Assembly (NCBI RefSeq): GCF_001591025.1
Contig: NZ_BCTZ01000004.1
Span: 1-64,000, forward strand
Reading direction: 5' to 3'
DNA: 64,000 bases
Origin: Sphingomonas soli NBRC 100801
Lineage (GTDB): Bacteria > Pseudomonadota > Alphaproteobacteria > Sphingomonadales > Sphingomonadaceae
Both the position numbers and the translations under genes were made by a program. Of the stretch, positions 7,110-15,620 are shown piece after piece (within the stretch, counting starts at the first letter, position 1; every line of letters begins with the position of its first letter). The notes beneath the pieces were generated by a model. The model was given only the letters and a program-made list of their open reading frames with translations. It did no database searches and had not been told where the DNA came from.

Positions 7110-8094
7110 ATACGTCAAACGGGTGCGGTCGAAGGGCCGGGATTACCTCTATTTCGACACCGGCAAGACGGTGAACGGGAAGAGGGTCTACACCCGCTTG
7201 CCGGATCTGCGAGACATGAAGTTCGGCGGGAGCTACGCGGCCTTGCTCGGGCACAGAAATCGCGCTCCGAAGACCGACCTTATGCCGGTGCCCAAGCTGA
7301 TCGACCTATATGAGCGGAGCCGCGCCTATGCCGCGCTCTCGCAGGCTTCCAAGAAGCTCTACGGGATATACCTGCGACGGCTAGAGAAGTTGCTACCCAC
7401 CGCGCCGGTTGGGGAAATCACACGCGGGGACATGCGCAAGATATTCGACGGCATGGGCGATACGCCGGGCGCGGCCAACGGGCTTCTCTCGACAGCCAGC
7501 GCGCTCTTCGCTTGGGGTGCGGAGCGCGAATACATGACCAACAACCCCTGCGAGGGGATCAAGAAGAACGACGACGGCGAGCATGAGCCGTGGCCGCAGC
7601 ATATCGTCGATGCTGCTTTGGCGAGCAATGACGATATCGTGCGTGTATTGGCCCATTTGCTTCTCTACACGGGCCAGCGATTGAGCGATGTTCTCGCCAT
7701 GGCGTGGGCCGATATCACTGGCGACCACATCCGCGTGCGGCAGCGTAAAACCGGCAAGGTCCTGACGATCCGGCTGCACCAGGCTCTAAGTGCCGTCCTG
7801 ACGGCTCGGAAGCGTACCGGAATCCTGATATGCGCCGATGACGCAGGCCGCCCGATCAACGCCGCCGCAGCGCGCTACAAGCTCCAGAAATTCGCGGCCG
7901 ACCTCGGGGCCAAGGTGGTGCCGCATGGCCTGCGAAAGAACGCCGTGATCGCGCTATTGGAGGCGGGTTGCTCGATCGCGGAGACTGCCGCGATTTCCGG
8001 CCAGACGCTCCGGATGGTCGAATACTACGCGCGCGGGCGAGACCAGCAAAAGCTAGGCGATTCGGCCATTCTGCGCTGGGAAGCCAGATCGTGA
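7099..8094 (+). CDS. Phage tyrosine-family site-specific integrase
   Basis: About 331 residues. The N-terminal arm-binding region (LLPKYVKRVRSKGRDYLYFDTGK) is followed by a core-binding SAM-like domain and the catalytic domain: Arg in LLYTGQRLSDVL (about 194), Lys in RQRKTGK (about 217), HGLR (about 276-279), and the nucleophile in VEYYARG (about 309-310). The second His is replaced by Gln in SGQTLRMVEYY, an uncommon but tolerated variant. I chose TTG at 7099, behind AAAGGA and overlapping the excisionase-like gene; no ATG fits. Last gene of the element. Confidence 0.9.
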   Translation: MLPKYVKRVRSKGRDYLYFDTGKTVNGKRVYTRLPDLRDMKFGGSYAALLGHRNRAPKTDLMPVPKLIDLYERSRAYAALSQASKKLYGIYLRRLEKLLPTAPVGEITRGDMRKIFDGMGDTPGAANGLLSTASALFAWGAEREYMTNNPCEGIKKNDDGEHEPWPQHIVDAALASNDDIVRVLAHLLLYTGQRLSDVLAMAWADITGDHIRVRQRKTGKVLTIRLHQALSAVLTARKRTGILICADDAGRPINAAAARYKLQKFAADLGAKVVPHGLRKNAVIALLEAGCSIAETAAISGQTLRMVEYYARGRDQQKLGDSAILRWEARS

Positions 8095-8149
8095 ACTTAC
8101 AAACTATGGAAAACTATCGGGATTTGTCGTTATGAGTCAACGGCGCCAG
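8095..8149. other. Probable element/chromosome junction (att region)
   Basis: The 55 bp between the integrase stop and the astB stop are AT-rich relative to both sides and contain ACTAT twice (CAAACTATGGAAAACTATCG). No tRNA is present here. Because the integrase is the last element gene and astB is chromosomal, the attachment core should lie in or next to this stretch, possibly in the astB 3' end. The other att copy lies outside the window. Confidence 0.45.
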
Positions 8150-9397
8150 TTACCTGTAAATTAACTCGACGATTCCGAGCGCTTCCAGGAGCGCCGTGCG
8201 AGCCTTCTCGATGCTGGCGATGAGCGCGGGCTCGCCGATCTGATCCTGCGCGATCTGCTCGGGCCAACGCGCCTCGATTACCGCAGCTATACGATCCAGC
8301 TTTGCCGCATCGACCAGGAAGCGGGGATCGACGGTCGCGGGATCCGCGACGACGCGCAGGCGCAGGCATGCGGGGCCGCCGCCATTCGCCATGGATTGGC
8401 GGACGTCGACGACCTCGAGGCGGCGGATCGGCCCATTGCCCGCCAAATGCTCCTGCAGCCAGTTCCACACGCTTGGCGTATCGCGCGCCTCGGCAGGAAG
8501 GATCAGCGCCATTTCACCGGATGGCAGGGTAACGAGCTGGGCGTTGAACAGATAGGAGCGGATCGCGTCCTCCAGGCTCACCTGCGCGGCGGGAACCTCG
8601 ACGATCTCAACTCCGGGGAGCGCCGCGCGAAGATCGGCGTAGAACGCCTCCTTGGCCGCAAACGCCTGTTCATGCGCGAACAGGACCGTGCCATTGGCGA
8701 CGGCGACGACATCGTTGTGAAAGGCGCCGGCGGCGATGGCTTGCTCGGACTGGCGGACGAACAGCGCCTGCTGAACGCCGTGCCGCCGGGCGATCGCTTC
8801 ACTGGCCGCAAGATGCTGGCGGGCGGGGAAGGGGCCTCCCGATTCGCCATGGACGAATATCTCCACGCCGGGAGCGTCATGTGCCGATGCCAGGCGCATA
8901 TGATTTGCCGCGCCTTCGTCGCCGAACGGAGCGGGGACGGGGCCATGCACGGCAAAGGCAGGGTCGGCGAAGGCCAGGCGCAGCTGCGCCAGCGTCTCAG
9001 GCCATTCATGGCTGCGATGCGGCATGGTCACCAGATTGGCGACGGTCAGATGGCACCGGCCGTCCTCAGTGTCGGGCGCGGGCGATACCGTCGCGGCATT
9101 GGCGGCCCACATTGGGGACGCGGAAAGGGCCTGCGCCTGAAGCAGCGGGTCTGCATCGGCATAGGTGGTGGCCAGGCTTTCCAGCCAGCGGTGATCGGGC
9201 CGGGAGTGGGGCAGGAGGATTCCCTGTGTCAGGCCCAGCGCGATATTGGCGCGCATCTTCGCGATGCCCTCCAGCGCGGCGGCGCGGGGCCTCGAGACCA
9301 GCCCACGATTGCGGGTCGCGGCGAGGTTGCCGTGGCTGAGCCCTGCATAATTGTGGCTGGGGCCGATGATGCCGTCGAAGTTGATTTCAGTCTGCAT
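8150..9397 (-). CDS. astB: N-succinylarginine dihydrolase
   Basis: 415 residues. AstB hydrolyses N2-succinylarginine to N2-succinylornithine, CO2 and two NH3 in the arginine succinyltransferase pathway. The N-terminus MQTEINFDGIIGPSHNYAGLSHGN and the catalytic-Cys segment NGGGPACLRLRV (Cys about 344) are typical. I chose the ATG at 9397; an ATG nine codons upstream adds residues that do not fit the family. The final residues (VELIYR) abut the prophage end, so the 3' end may have been altered by integration. sugE is divergent upstream. Confidence 0.93.
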   Translation of the reverse strand: MQTEINFDGIIGPSHNYAGLSHGNLAATRNRGLVSRPRAAALEGIAKMRANIALGLTQGILLPHSRPDHRWLESLATTYADADPLLQAQALSASPMWAANAATVSPAPDTEDGRCHLTVANLVTMPHRSHEWPETLAQLRLAFADPAFAVHGPVPAPFGDEGAANHMRLASAHDAPGVEIFVHGESGGPFPARQHLAASEAIARRHGVQQALFVRQSEQAIAAGAFHNDVVAVANGTVLFAHEQAFAAKEAFYADLRAALPGVEIVEVPAAQVSLEDAIRSYLFNAQLVTLPSGEMALILPAEARDTPSVWNWLQEHLAGNGPIRRLEVVDVRQSMANGGGPACLRLRVVADPATVDPRFLVDAAKLDRIAAVIEARWPEQIAQDQIGEPALIASIEKARTALLEALGIVELIYR

Positions 9398-9440
9398 GAC
9401 GCCGCTTGAAAATGGGGAATGCACTGGCTAGCTGAAAGCC

Positions 9441-9513
9441 GAGGCCACGTCCTCCCCCAAAGAAGAATGGGTATGAAGTCCGGGACGGCCCGGCCCTTTT
9501 GCAAAGGAGGGCC
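9441..9513 (+). promoter_or_regulatory. Candidate guanidine-II (mini-ykkC) riboswitch of sugE
   Basis: A perfect 5-bp GC hairpin at 9480-9493 (CCGGG, loop ACGG, CCCGG) has the ACGR tetraloop that defines mini-ykkC hairpins. A weaker upstream hairpin at 9441-9454 (GAGG/CCTC) carries ACGU in its loop and could be the first stem. Downstream, GGCCCT at 9492-9497 can pair with AGGGCC at 9508-9513, covering the AAAGGAGG ribosome-binding site; this uses two bases of the ACGG hairpin, so the two folds exclude each other. Guanidine-II elements often precede sugE genes. The first stem is imperfect, which lowers confidence. Confidence 0.65.
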
Positions 9514-9517
9514 CGTC

Positions 9518-9835
9518 ATGGCCTGGATAATGTTGTTCGTCGCCGGCCTGCTCGAAATCGTCTGGGCCTATTTCATGAAGCAGTCCCATGGCTTCACGCG
9601 ACTATGGCCGACGCTTGCGACTTTCGCCTTCATGTTCGCCAGTTTCGGGCTGCTGTCCGTATCCATGAAGACGCTGCCGCTCGGCACGGCCTATATGATC
9701 TGGACCGGAATCGGCGCGGTGGGCGCGTTCCTGGTCGGTGTGCTCGTGCTGGGTGAAGCGGCAGGCACAGCGCGCATTATCGCTGCGATAATGATCGTGG
9801 GCGGCCTCGCGTTGATGAAGGCGGCTACACCCTAA
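9518..9835 (+). CDS. sugE: SMR-family guanidinium exporter
   Basis: 105 residues, four membrane helices, small multidrug resistance fold. Glu13 (LLEIVWAYFMK) is the proton/substrate carboxylate and AYMIWTGIGAVGAF is the SugE/Gdx signature that separates guanidinium exporters from EmrE-type drug pumps. ATG at 9518 follows AAAGGAGG. A candidate guanidine riboswitch hairpin precedes it. The gene runs against astA and astB, and its stop overlaps that of astA. Works as an antiparallel homodimer in the inner membrane (family knowledge). Confidence 0.92.
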   Translation: MAWIMLFVAGLLEIVWAYFMKQSHGFTRLWPTLATFAFMFASFGLLSVSMKTLPLGTAYMIWTGIGAVGAFLVGVLVLGEAAGTARIIAAIMIVGGLALMKAATP

Positions 9836-10845
9836 AGCCTGGCCACGTGGAGCAGCGAATCGCCCTCGGCCACCCCCAGCGCCCGTGCGCAATCGGGGTC
9901 GAGGGCGACGCCTCCGTCGCGGGCCGCGACCCGCCCATAAGCGGCGCGGAAATCGGCGAGGCGGCCGGCCGAGGCCAGCACCGGTTCGCCATGCCCCTCG
10001 ATCGCGACGATCTTGGACCATACCGAATCGCGGATCGCCTTCACATTGTCGGTCCGCGCGGTCATGGTCGGGCCGCCATCGAAAATGTCGATATAGTTTT
10101 CGAACGCGAAGCCCTCATTCTCCAGCATCCGCATCGCGGCGCGGCCCGATGGATGCGGCATGCCGATCACCGAGCGCGCGCTTTCCTGGAGCATCGCCGT
10201 GTAGATCGGGTGCTTGGGCATCAGATCGGCGATGAACTGGGTGCCGTGGACGGCATTGAAGCTGTCGGCTTCCTGGAAGGACATTCCGAAGAAGCGCCCG
10301 GCGACGCCATCCCAGAAAGGCGATCCGCCCGCCTCGTCGATCACTCCGCGCAATTCGGCGAGCACGCGATCGGCGAAGCGTGCGCGGTGCTGCTTGATGA
10401 ACAGGTAGCGGCTGCGCGCGAGCAGCATACCGAGCCCGCCGGCGCGTTCGCCGGGATGGAGGAACAGCCCGCCCACCTCCGAGCAACCCACCAGATCGTT
10501 GGTGAGGTTGAGCAATTCGGACTGGAAGGTGCGGTTGAGCTCCTGGCTGTGCTTTGAATCGATGCCGATGCGATAGCTGTAAAAGGGCCAGGTTTGCCCC
10601 ACCGCCGTGAAGATCTGGCAGGTGCCGCGCACTTCGCCGGTTTCGGTGTTTTCGAGGACGAGGAGGAACAATTCCTCGACCGGCGTATCGTCCGTCCGCG
10701 CGAACGCCGCATGGCTGCGGGCCAGCTTGGTGCGAAGTACGTCCTTTTCGGGCTGGAGGTTCGTGAACCCGCCGCCGGTCAGCTTCGCCATTTCGTAGAG
10801 CGCCTGAAGATCATTGTCGCGCGCGGCGCGGATCACGAAGCTCAT
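9832..10845 (-). CDS. astA: Arginine N-succinyltransferase
   Basis: 337 residues, the usual AstA length. It transfers succinyl from succinyl-CoA to arginine, the first step of the AST pathway. The N-terminal FVIRAARDNDLQALYEMAKLTGGGFTNL and the HPSGRAAMRMLENEGF and FDGGPTM segments are typical. ATG at 10845 overlaps the stop of the M20 gene (ATGA), so the two are co-translated; a longer in-frame extension upstream is antisense noise. Single-subunit form. Confidence 0.95.
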   Translation of the reverse strand: MSFVIRAARDNDLQALYEMAKLTGGGFTNLQPEKDVLRTKLARSHAAFARTDDTPVEELFLLVLENTETGEVRGTCQIFTAVGQTWPFYSYRIGIDSKHSQELNRTFQSELLNLTNDLVGCSEVGGLFLHPGERAGGLGMLLARSRYLFIKQHRARFADRVLAELRGVIDEAGGSPFWDGVAGRFFGMSFQEADSFNAVHGTQFIADLMPKHPIYTAMLQESARSVIGMPHPSGRAAMRMLENEGFAFENYIDIFDGGPTMTARTDNVKAIRDSVWSKIVAIEGHGEPVLASAGRLADFRAAYGRVAARDGGVALDPDCARALGVAEGDSLLHVARL

Positions 10846-12053
10846 GCAAGGCCCTTTTCGGCAAGACGTAGGATAGTGACGGCAGAGAGCCCGGCGCGCT
10901 CGGCCAGGCTTTCCGGGATAAGGAACTCGTCGGCCGAATGGATCAGGCCGCCGCGTACGCCCATGGTATCGACCACGGGAACGCCGCACGCCGCGATGTT
11001 GTTGCCGTCGCACACGCCGCCCGTGGCCTTCCAGGACACCGGGATGCCTAGGTCGGCTCCGGCTTCCTTGACGAGCTGAAACAGCCGTTCGGCCCCCGCG
11101 TCGAGCGGCTTGGGCGGGCGATTGAAGCTGCCATGGACATGGACGTGCACGTCATGGGTGGACGAAACCTGCGTCGCCGCTGAATCGAGCGCGGCTTGGG
11201 CGCGCGCGATGGCACCGGCGTCGCGCGGGCGGAAATTGACGCGCAGGATGGCGAGATCGGGAACGACATTGTTGGGTCCGCCGCCGTCGATCCGTGCGGG
11301 GTTCACCGCCAGCATCGGCTCACGCGCAGCCGCCAGCCGCAGCGCCAGATCGGCGGCCGCGACAAGAGCGTTGCGTCCCTCCTCTGGATTGCGGCCCGCA
11401 TGCGCGGACTTGCCGTGGACGACGAGCGAGAAATTGCCGGTGCCGCCCCGCGCGCCCGCCAGCGTGCCATCGGGCAAGGCGGGTTCATAGGTGAGTGCCG
11501 CAACCTTGCCCTTTGCGGCGCCTGCGATCAACGGGGCCGAGGAGAGCGATCCGGTCTCTTCGTCGGAGTTTATCAGCACCTCATAGCCAAGTTGCGCCGC
11601 CAGCGGGCTCGCCTCCACGGCCTCCAGCGCCGCGAGCATGACGGCGAGGCCGCCTTTCATGTCCGCCGCGCCGGGTGCGTTGAGGTTACCGTTCGCGAGC
11701 CAGCGCCCGGTCTGGAAGGGGTGATCGACGGGAAAGACGGTGTCCATATGCCCGGTCAGCAGGATCTGAGCCGGCGCATCCGGCCGCACGGCCAGATGCA
11801 GATGGCGGCCATGCTCGATCTGCTGCGTGCTGCCATCGGTCAGCACCGCATCGACCAGATCGGGCTCAACCAGCGCAAGGTGGCCGGGGAGGGCGGAAAA
11901 GGCGTCCGCCAACATGTCGGCCATCGTCGCAAGGCCCGCGATGTTGCGCGTCCCGCTGTTGACCGCGGCCCATGCCTCCGTCCGCTCCAGCATCGGGGAA
12001 GCCTGCGCAATGGCGACTGCGGTACGCTCTATGGGCGAAAGCTCGTGCATCAT
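10842..12053 (-). CDS. M20-family metallohydrolase in the ast cluster
   Basis: 403 residues, M20 dipeptidase/carboxypeptidase-G2 type. The two-zinc site is visible: GHMDT (His102, Asp104), GAADMKGG (Asp131), DEETG (Glu165-166) and a later His near the C-terminus (LIHSADE). It is translationally coupled to astA. Family members remove acyl or glutamyl groups, so it may do the final desuccinylation of succinylglutamate in place of AstE, but this is inference from context; substrate specificity cannot be read from sequence. Confidence 0.85.
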   Translation of the reverse strand: MMHELSPIERTAVAIAQASPMLERTEAWAAVNSGTRNIAGLATMADMLADAFSALPGHLALVEPDLVDAVLTDGSTQQIEHGRHLHLAVRPDAPAQILLTGHMDTVFPVDHPFQTGRWLANGNLNAPGAADMKGGLAVMLAALEAVEASPLAAQLGYEVLINSDEETGSLSSAPLIAGAAKGKVAALTYEPALPDGTLAGARGGTGNFSLVVHGKSAHAGRNPEEGRNALVAAADLALRLAAAREPMLAVNPARIDGGGPNNVVPDLAILRVNFRPRDAGAIARAQAALDSAATQVSSTHDVHVHVHGSFNRPPKPLDAGAERLFQLVKEAGADLGIPVSWKATGGVCDGNNIAACGVPVVDTMGVRGGLIHSADEFLIPESLAERAGLSAVTILRLAEKGLA

Positions 12054-12116
12054 CGCGTAGGTAGCGCGGAAATCGGGGCGATCCCACCCCCGCAGCTTTT
12101 CGCGGCCTATAGCCTG

Positions 12117-13007
12117 TCAGAAATCCAGGACGAGCGCGGCGCGGCTGGTGGTGTCGGTGGTCTTGCGGCCTGCCGGGGGCGTGCTTTCATATTGCAGCGT
12201 GTAGCTGAGCTGCGCCGAAAGCGGGCCGATCAGGCGGGCGAGGAGCGCAGATTTGCTCGCGATGGTGGAGTTGGCGCTCTGCACATAAGCCGACGCATTC
12301 TGACGCACGGTGATGCCCCGCGTGAGCTTCCAATCGAAATCGAGGCTGCCGCGCGCCGCGACATTGCTCTCGGTCATGTCGGTGATCAGCCGGGTCGAGC
12401 GATAGGCGGGCCCGAGTTCCAGATCGAGCTTCATGTCCGGTCGCTTGATCGCGCGATAGCCAGCGCCCGCAGAGATCGAGAAACGCTCGGTAAAGCCCGA
12501 GAAGCGATCGCTTTCGAACTGTCCTGCCCCGTAGAGATAGGCACGGTCGCCCAGCTTCCAGTTCGGCTCATAGGCCGCGAGGTATCGCTCGCGCGTCACC
12601 TGGCCCAGGCTTTCCTGATAATCCGCCTGGAAGCGGAGCTTATGCCGCCAGTCCAGCCCCTCGCGCTTGATCTCGACCGACGCGGTGAGTCCGACATTTT
12701 CGGTGTTGCCGGAGGAAACATAGCCGCCCAGTTCGGCGCGCGCCTTTACCAGATCGAAGAAATCGGCCTCGCGGAGCCTGCGCCGTGCGGTCTGGCGGCG
12801 ATCCTCGCTCCATTTGGAAGCGATCTTCATCACCGTCTCGGCGGATTCGGGCGAGGCCGCCTTGGCATATTTCACGATCGTCGCGACATCGCTCTCGCTG
12901 CCGGCGTCCATCGCGGCGTCGAGCATTGCCTTGATGGGCGGCGGAACGCTGTCAGGATCCTCGGCATTGGCGAGGAGCAGCGGCAGGGCAAAGAGCAGGG
13001 CGCGCAT
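12117..13007 (-). CDS. DUF481 family outer-membrane protein
   Basis: 296 residues with an N-terminal signal peptide (MRALLFALPLLLANAEDPD), a helical linker (SDVATIVKYAKAASPESAETVMKI) and a C-terminal ~210-residue beta-rich domain beginning ELGGYVSSGNTENVGLTA, the DUF481 hallmark. Alternating strands and the terminal Phe (ALVLDF) indicate an outer-membrane beta-barrel. E. coli YdiY belongs to the same family. Monocistronic, upstream of the ast block on the same strand. Confidence 0.85.
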   Translation of the reverse strand: MRALLFALPLLLANAEDPDSVPPPIKAMLDAAMDAGSESDVATIVKYAKAASPESAETVMKIASKWSEDRRQTARRRLREADFFDLVKARAELGGYVSSGNTENVGLTASVEIKREGLDWRHKLRFQADYQESLGQVTRERYLAAYEPNWKLGDRAYLYGAGQFESDRFSGFTERFSISAGAGYRAIKRPDMKLDLELGPAYRSTRLITDMTESNVAARGSLDFDWKLTRGITVRQNASAYVQSANSTIASKSALLARLIGPLSAQLSYTLQYESTPPAGRKTTDTTSRAALVLDF

Positions 13008-13049
13008 CCAAGCCTCATACTCAGACGAATGGGGCGCGAAAAGGGCGGC

Positions 13050-13529
13050 TCAGCCCAGATGCGGTGCGAAGACCGTCAGCAATTCGCGATAAAGATCGCG
13101 TTTGAACGGCACGATCAGTTCGGGAAGGTCCCTGGGATCGGACCAGCGCCATGCCCGGAACTCGGGCTCGGCAGTCTGGATATTCACATCGGCATCGGCA
13201 CCCAGGAAACGGAAGAGGAACCAGCGCTGCCGCTGCCCGCGCCATCTGCCCTTCCACAGTCTGCCGACCAGATCCTCGGGCAGATCGTAGAGCAATTCTT
13301 CCGGTGCGGCGGCGACCAGATCGACAAGATGGCGCGCGACCCCGGTTTCTTCCCATAATTCGCGATAGGCGGCATCGAGAGGATCCTCGCCGGGATCGAT
13401 ACCGCCCTGCGGCATCTGCCACGCCTCCATCACCGAATCGAGCCGCTGGCCCACAAAGACTCGGTTCTCGGCGTTGATTAGCATGACGCCCGCACAGGGG
13501 CGATAGGGCAGCGAGGCGATGTCGGTCAT
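13050..13529 (-). CDS. rppH: RNA pyrophosphohydrolase
   Basis: 159 residues. The Nudix box GGIDPGEDPLDAAYRELWEE spans about 42-61, preceded by EAWQMPQGG, the RppH-specific substrate segment. RppH converts 5'-triphosphate mRNA to monophosphate and so starts decay through RNase E. The N-terminal LPYRPCAGVMLIN and the WRW...FREL motif near the end fit the alphaproteobacterial form. Its start faces korA divergently across ~134 bp. Confidence 0.93.
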   Translation of the reverse strand: MTDIASLPYRPCAGVMLINAENRVFVGQRLDSVMEAWQMPQGGIDPGEDPLDAAYRELWEETGVARHLVDLVAAAPEELLYDLPEDLVGRLWKGRWRGQRQRWFLFRFLGADADVNIQTAEPEFRAWRWSDPRDLPELIVPFKRDLYRELLTVFAPHLG

Positions 13530-13663
13530 CGCGCTCCCTTACCCGCTGTCCCACGCGCGCCAAAGCAGCCGTTGCAACTCCAGCGCATTTTTCTACCTTG
13601 GGCTTGGCGCGTGTGGGGCGTAGAGCGCTGCCAACGACAAGAAAACCGCAGGAATAACCGGCC

Positions 13664-15607
13664 ATGGCTACCGCCGCTCATACGCTTACGCCCGAAGAGG
13701 CGTCGGCAAATCCGCCTTCCGAGGCTGTCGTCGTGCGTTTCGCCGGCGATTCGGGCGACGGCATGCAGTTGACTGGGGGGCAGTTCACGCTTTCGACCGC
13801 CCTCACCGGCAACGATCTCGCGACCTTCCCCGATTTCCCTGCGGAGATTCGCGCGCCGCAGGGCACCTTGTTCGGAGTCTCCGCCTTTCAGATCAACTTC
13901 GGCTCGATCTCGATCGAAACCGCGGGCGACCAGCCCGACGTGCTCGTCGCGATGAACCCGGCGGCGCTCAAGACCAATGTCGACGCGCTCAAGCCCGGTG
14001 GACTGATTATCGCCGACGCGGGTGAGTTCGGTCAGCGCAATCTCGACAAGGCGAAATATACGTCGAACCCGCTTGAGGATGACAGCCTGGGCAAGTGGCA
14101 GTTGCTCAAGCTGGATATCTCGGCGCTGACTGTCGAAGCGGTGAAGCCGTTCGGTCTGGGCAACAAGGAAGCGCTGCGCTGCAAGAACATGTGGACACTG
14201 GGGCTCGCGCTCTGGATGTTCGATCGTGATCGTGAGCCGCTGATCCAGTGGTTGAAGGACAAGTTCGCGAAGAAGCCCGAACTGGCCGAGGCCAATATCG
14301 CGGCGCTCAATGCGGGCCATGCTTACGGCGAGACCGCCGAATTGGGCGCGATGGGCATCGCGCAGCGCAATGTCGCGGCAGCGCCTGCCGAGCCCGGCCT
14401 GTATCGCACCGTAACCGGCGCGGACTCGATCGCGCTGGGGCTGGTCGCGGGCGCGCAATTGGCTTCGCTGCCCATGTTCTACGGCGGCTATCCGATCACC
14501 CCGGCATCGGCGATCCTCCACGCGCTTTCGCGCCTCAAGGAGTTCGGTGTCACCACCTTCCAGGCTGAAGACGAGATCGCGGCGATCGCATCGGCACTGG
14601 GCGCCTCCTATGCGGGCAGCCTTGGCGTCACCTGTTCCTCGGGCCCGGGTATCGCGCTGAAGGGCGAGGCGATCGGTCTGGCGATCATGACCGAATTGCC
14701 GCTGGTGATCGTCAATGCCCAGCGTGGAGGCCCTTCGACCGGCCTTCCCACCAAGACCGAGCAATCGGACCTGTATCAGGCGGTCTATGGCCGAAATGGC
14801 GACGCACCGGTGCCGGTGATCGCTACACGTTCGGCCGCAGACTGCTTCGACTGCGCGATCGAGGCGGTGCGCATCGCGACGCAATATATGACGCCGGTGA
14901 TGCTGCTGACCGACGGCTATCTACAGAATGCCGCCGAGCCTTGGAAGGTGCCGGACATGAGCAGCTACACGCCGTTCCCGGTGACGCATCACACCGAGCT
15001 GCCGCCCGAGGGCGAGAAGTTCCTCCCCTATGCGCGCAACGAGAAGCTCGCGCGCCCCTGGGTCAAGCCGGGCACGCCTGGGCTTCTTCACCGGATCGGC
15101 GGGATCGAGAAGGCGGTCGATACCGGCAATCTCGATTATTCGCCGAAGAACCATCAGGCGATGACCGATATTCGCCGGGACAAGGTGCTTGGCATCGACG
15201 TCCCCGATCAGGTCGTCGGGGCCGGCCAGGCAGGCGGCAAGCTTGTCGTCGTGGGCTGGGGATCGACCTACGGCCCGATCACCACAGCCGTTCGTCGCGC
15301 GCGGACCAAGGGGCTCGACGTCAGCCATATCCATATCCGCCATATCTGGCCGCTGCCGAAGAATCTCGGCGAACTCCTGAAGAGTTACGACCATATCCTA
15401 GTACCGGAAATGAACACGGGCCAGCTCAAGACGGTGCTGCGCGACCAGTATCTCGTGAACGCCGTGCCGCTCAACAAGGTGTCGGGTCAGCCCTTCACGA
15501 TCGCCGAGATCGAAGCCGCGATCACGCGTCATCTGTCCAGTGATGCGGCGGAGGAGCTTGGGCCTGACGACACTCAATTGCCGAGCACTGAGGCAGTGAA
15601 CCCGTGA
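13664..15607 (+). CDS. korA: 2-oxoglutarate:ferredoxin oxidoreductase, fused gamma-alpha subunit
   Basis: 647 residues. The N-terminal ~190 residues are the gamma domain (VVRFAGDSGDGMQLTGGQF, APQGTLFGVSAFQ); the rest is the alpha pyrimidine-binding and core domain (YGGYPITPASAILHALS, TCSSGPGIALKGEAIGLA, QRGGPSTGLPTKTEQSDL). With KorB it converts 2-oxoglutarate and CoA to succinyl-CoA, CO2 and reduced ferredoxin. ATG at 13664 follows a weak purine run. A perfect inverted repeat separates it from korB. Confidence 0.93.
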   Translation: MATAAHTLTPEEASANPPSEAVVVRFAGDSGDGMQLTGGQFTLSTALTGNDLATFPDFPAEIRAPQGTLFGVSAFQINFGSISIETAGDQPDVLVAMNPAALKTNVDALKPGGLIIADAGEFGQRNLDKAKYTSNPLEDDSLGKWQLLKLDISALTVEAVKPFGLGNKEALRCKNMWTLGLALWMFDRDREPLIQWLKDKFAKKPELAEANIAALNAGHAYGETAELGAMGIAQRNVAAAPAEPGLYRTVTGADSIALGLVAGAQLASLPMFYGGYPITPASAILHALSRLKEFGVTTFQAEDEIAAIASALGASYAGSLGVTCSSGPGIALKGEAIGLAIMTELPLVIVNAQRGGPSTGLPTKTEQSDLYQAVYGRNGDAPVPVIATRSAADCFDCAIEAVRIATQYMTPVMLLTDGYLQNAAEPWKVPDMSSYTPFPVTHHTELPPEGEKFLPYARNEKLARPWVKPGTPGLLHRIGGIEKAVDTGNLDYSPKNHQAMTDIRRDKVLGIDVPDQVVGAGQAGGKLVVVGWGSTYGPITTAVRRARTKGLDVSHIHIRHIWPLPKNLGELLKSYDHILVPEMNTGQLKTVLRDQYLVNAVPLNKVSGQPFTIAEIEAAITRHLSSDAAEELGPDDTQLPSTEAVNP

Positions 15608-15620
15608 GCCTTCCCCGTAC

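Noticed and set aside
8095..8165. tRNA or tmRNA as phage attachment site
   Set aside because: No cloverleaf, T-loop or CCA end could be found here.
11196..13358. A 720-residue open frame on the plus strand
   Set aside because: It is antisense to the M20 hydrolase, DUF481 and rppH genes, which have clear motifs; the frame is a high-GC shadow.
13526..14884. A 452-residue open frame on the minus strand
   Set aside because: Antisense to korA; no motif, composition typical of antisense GC-rich frames.
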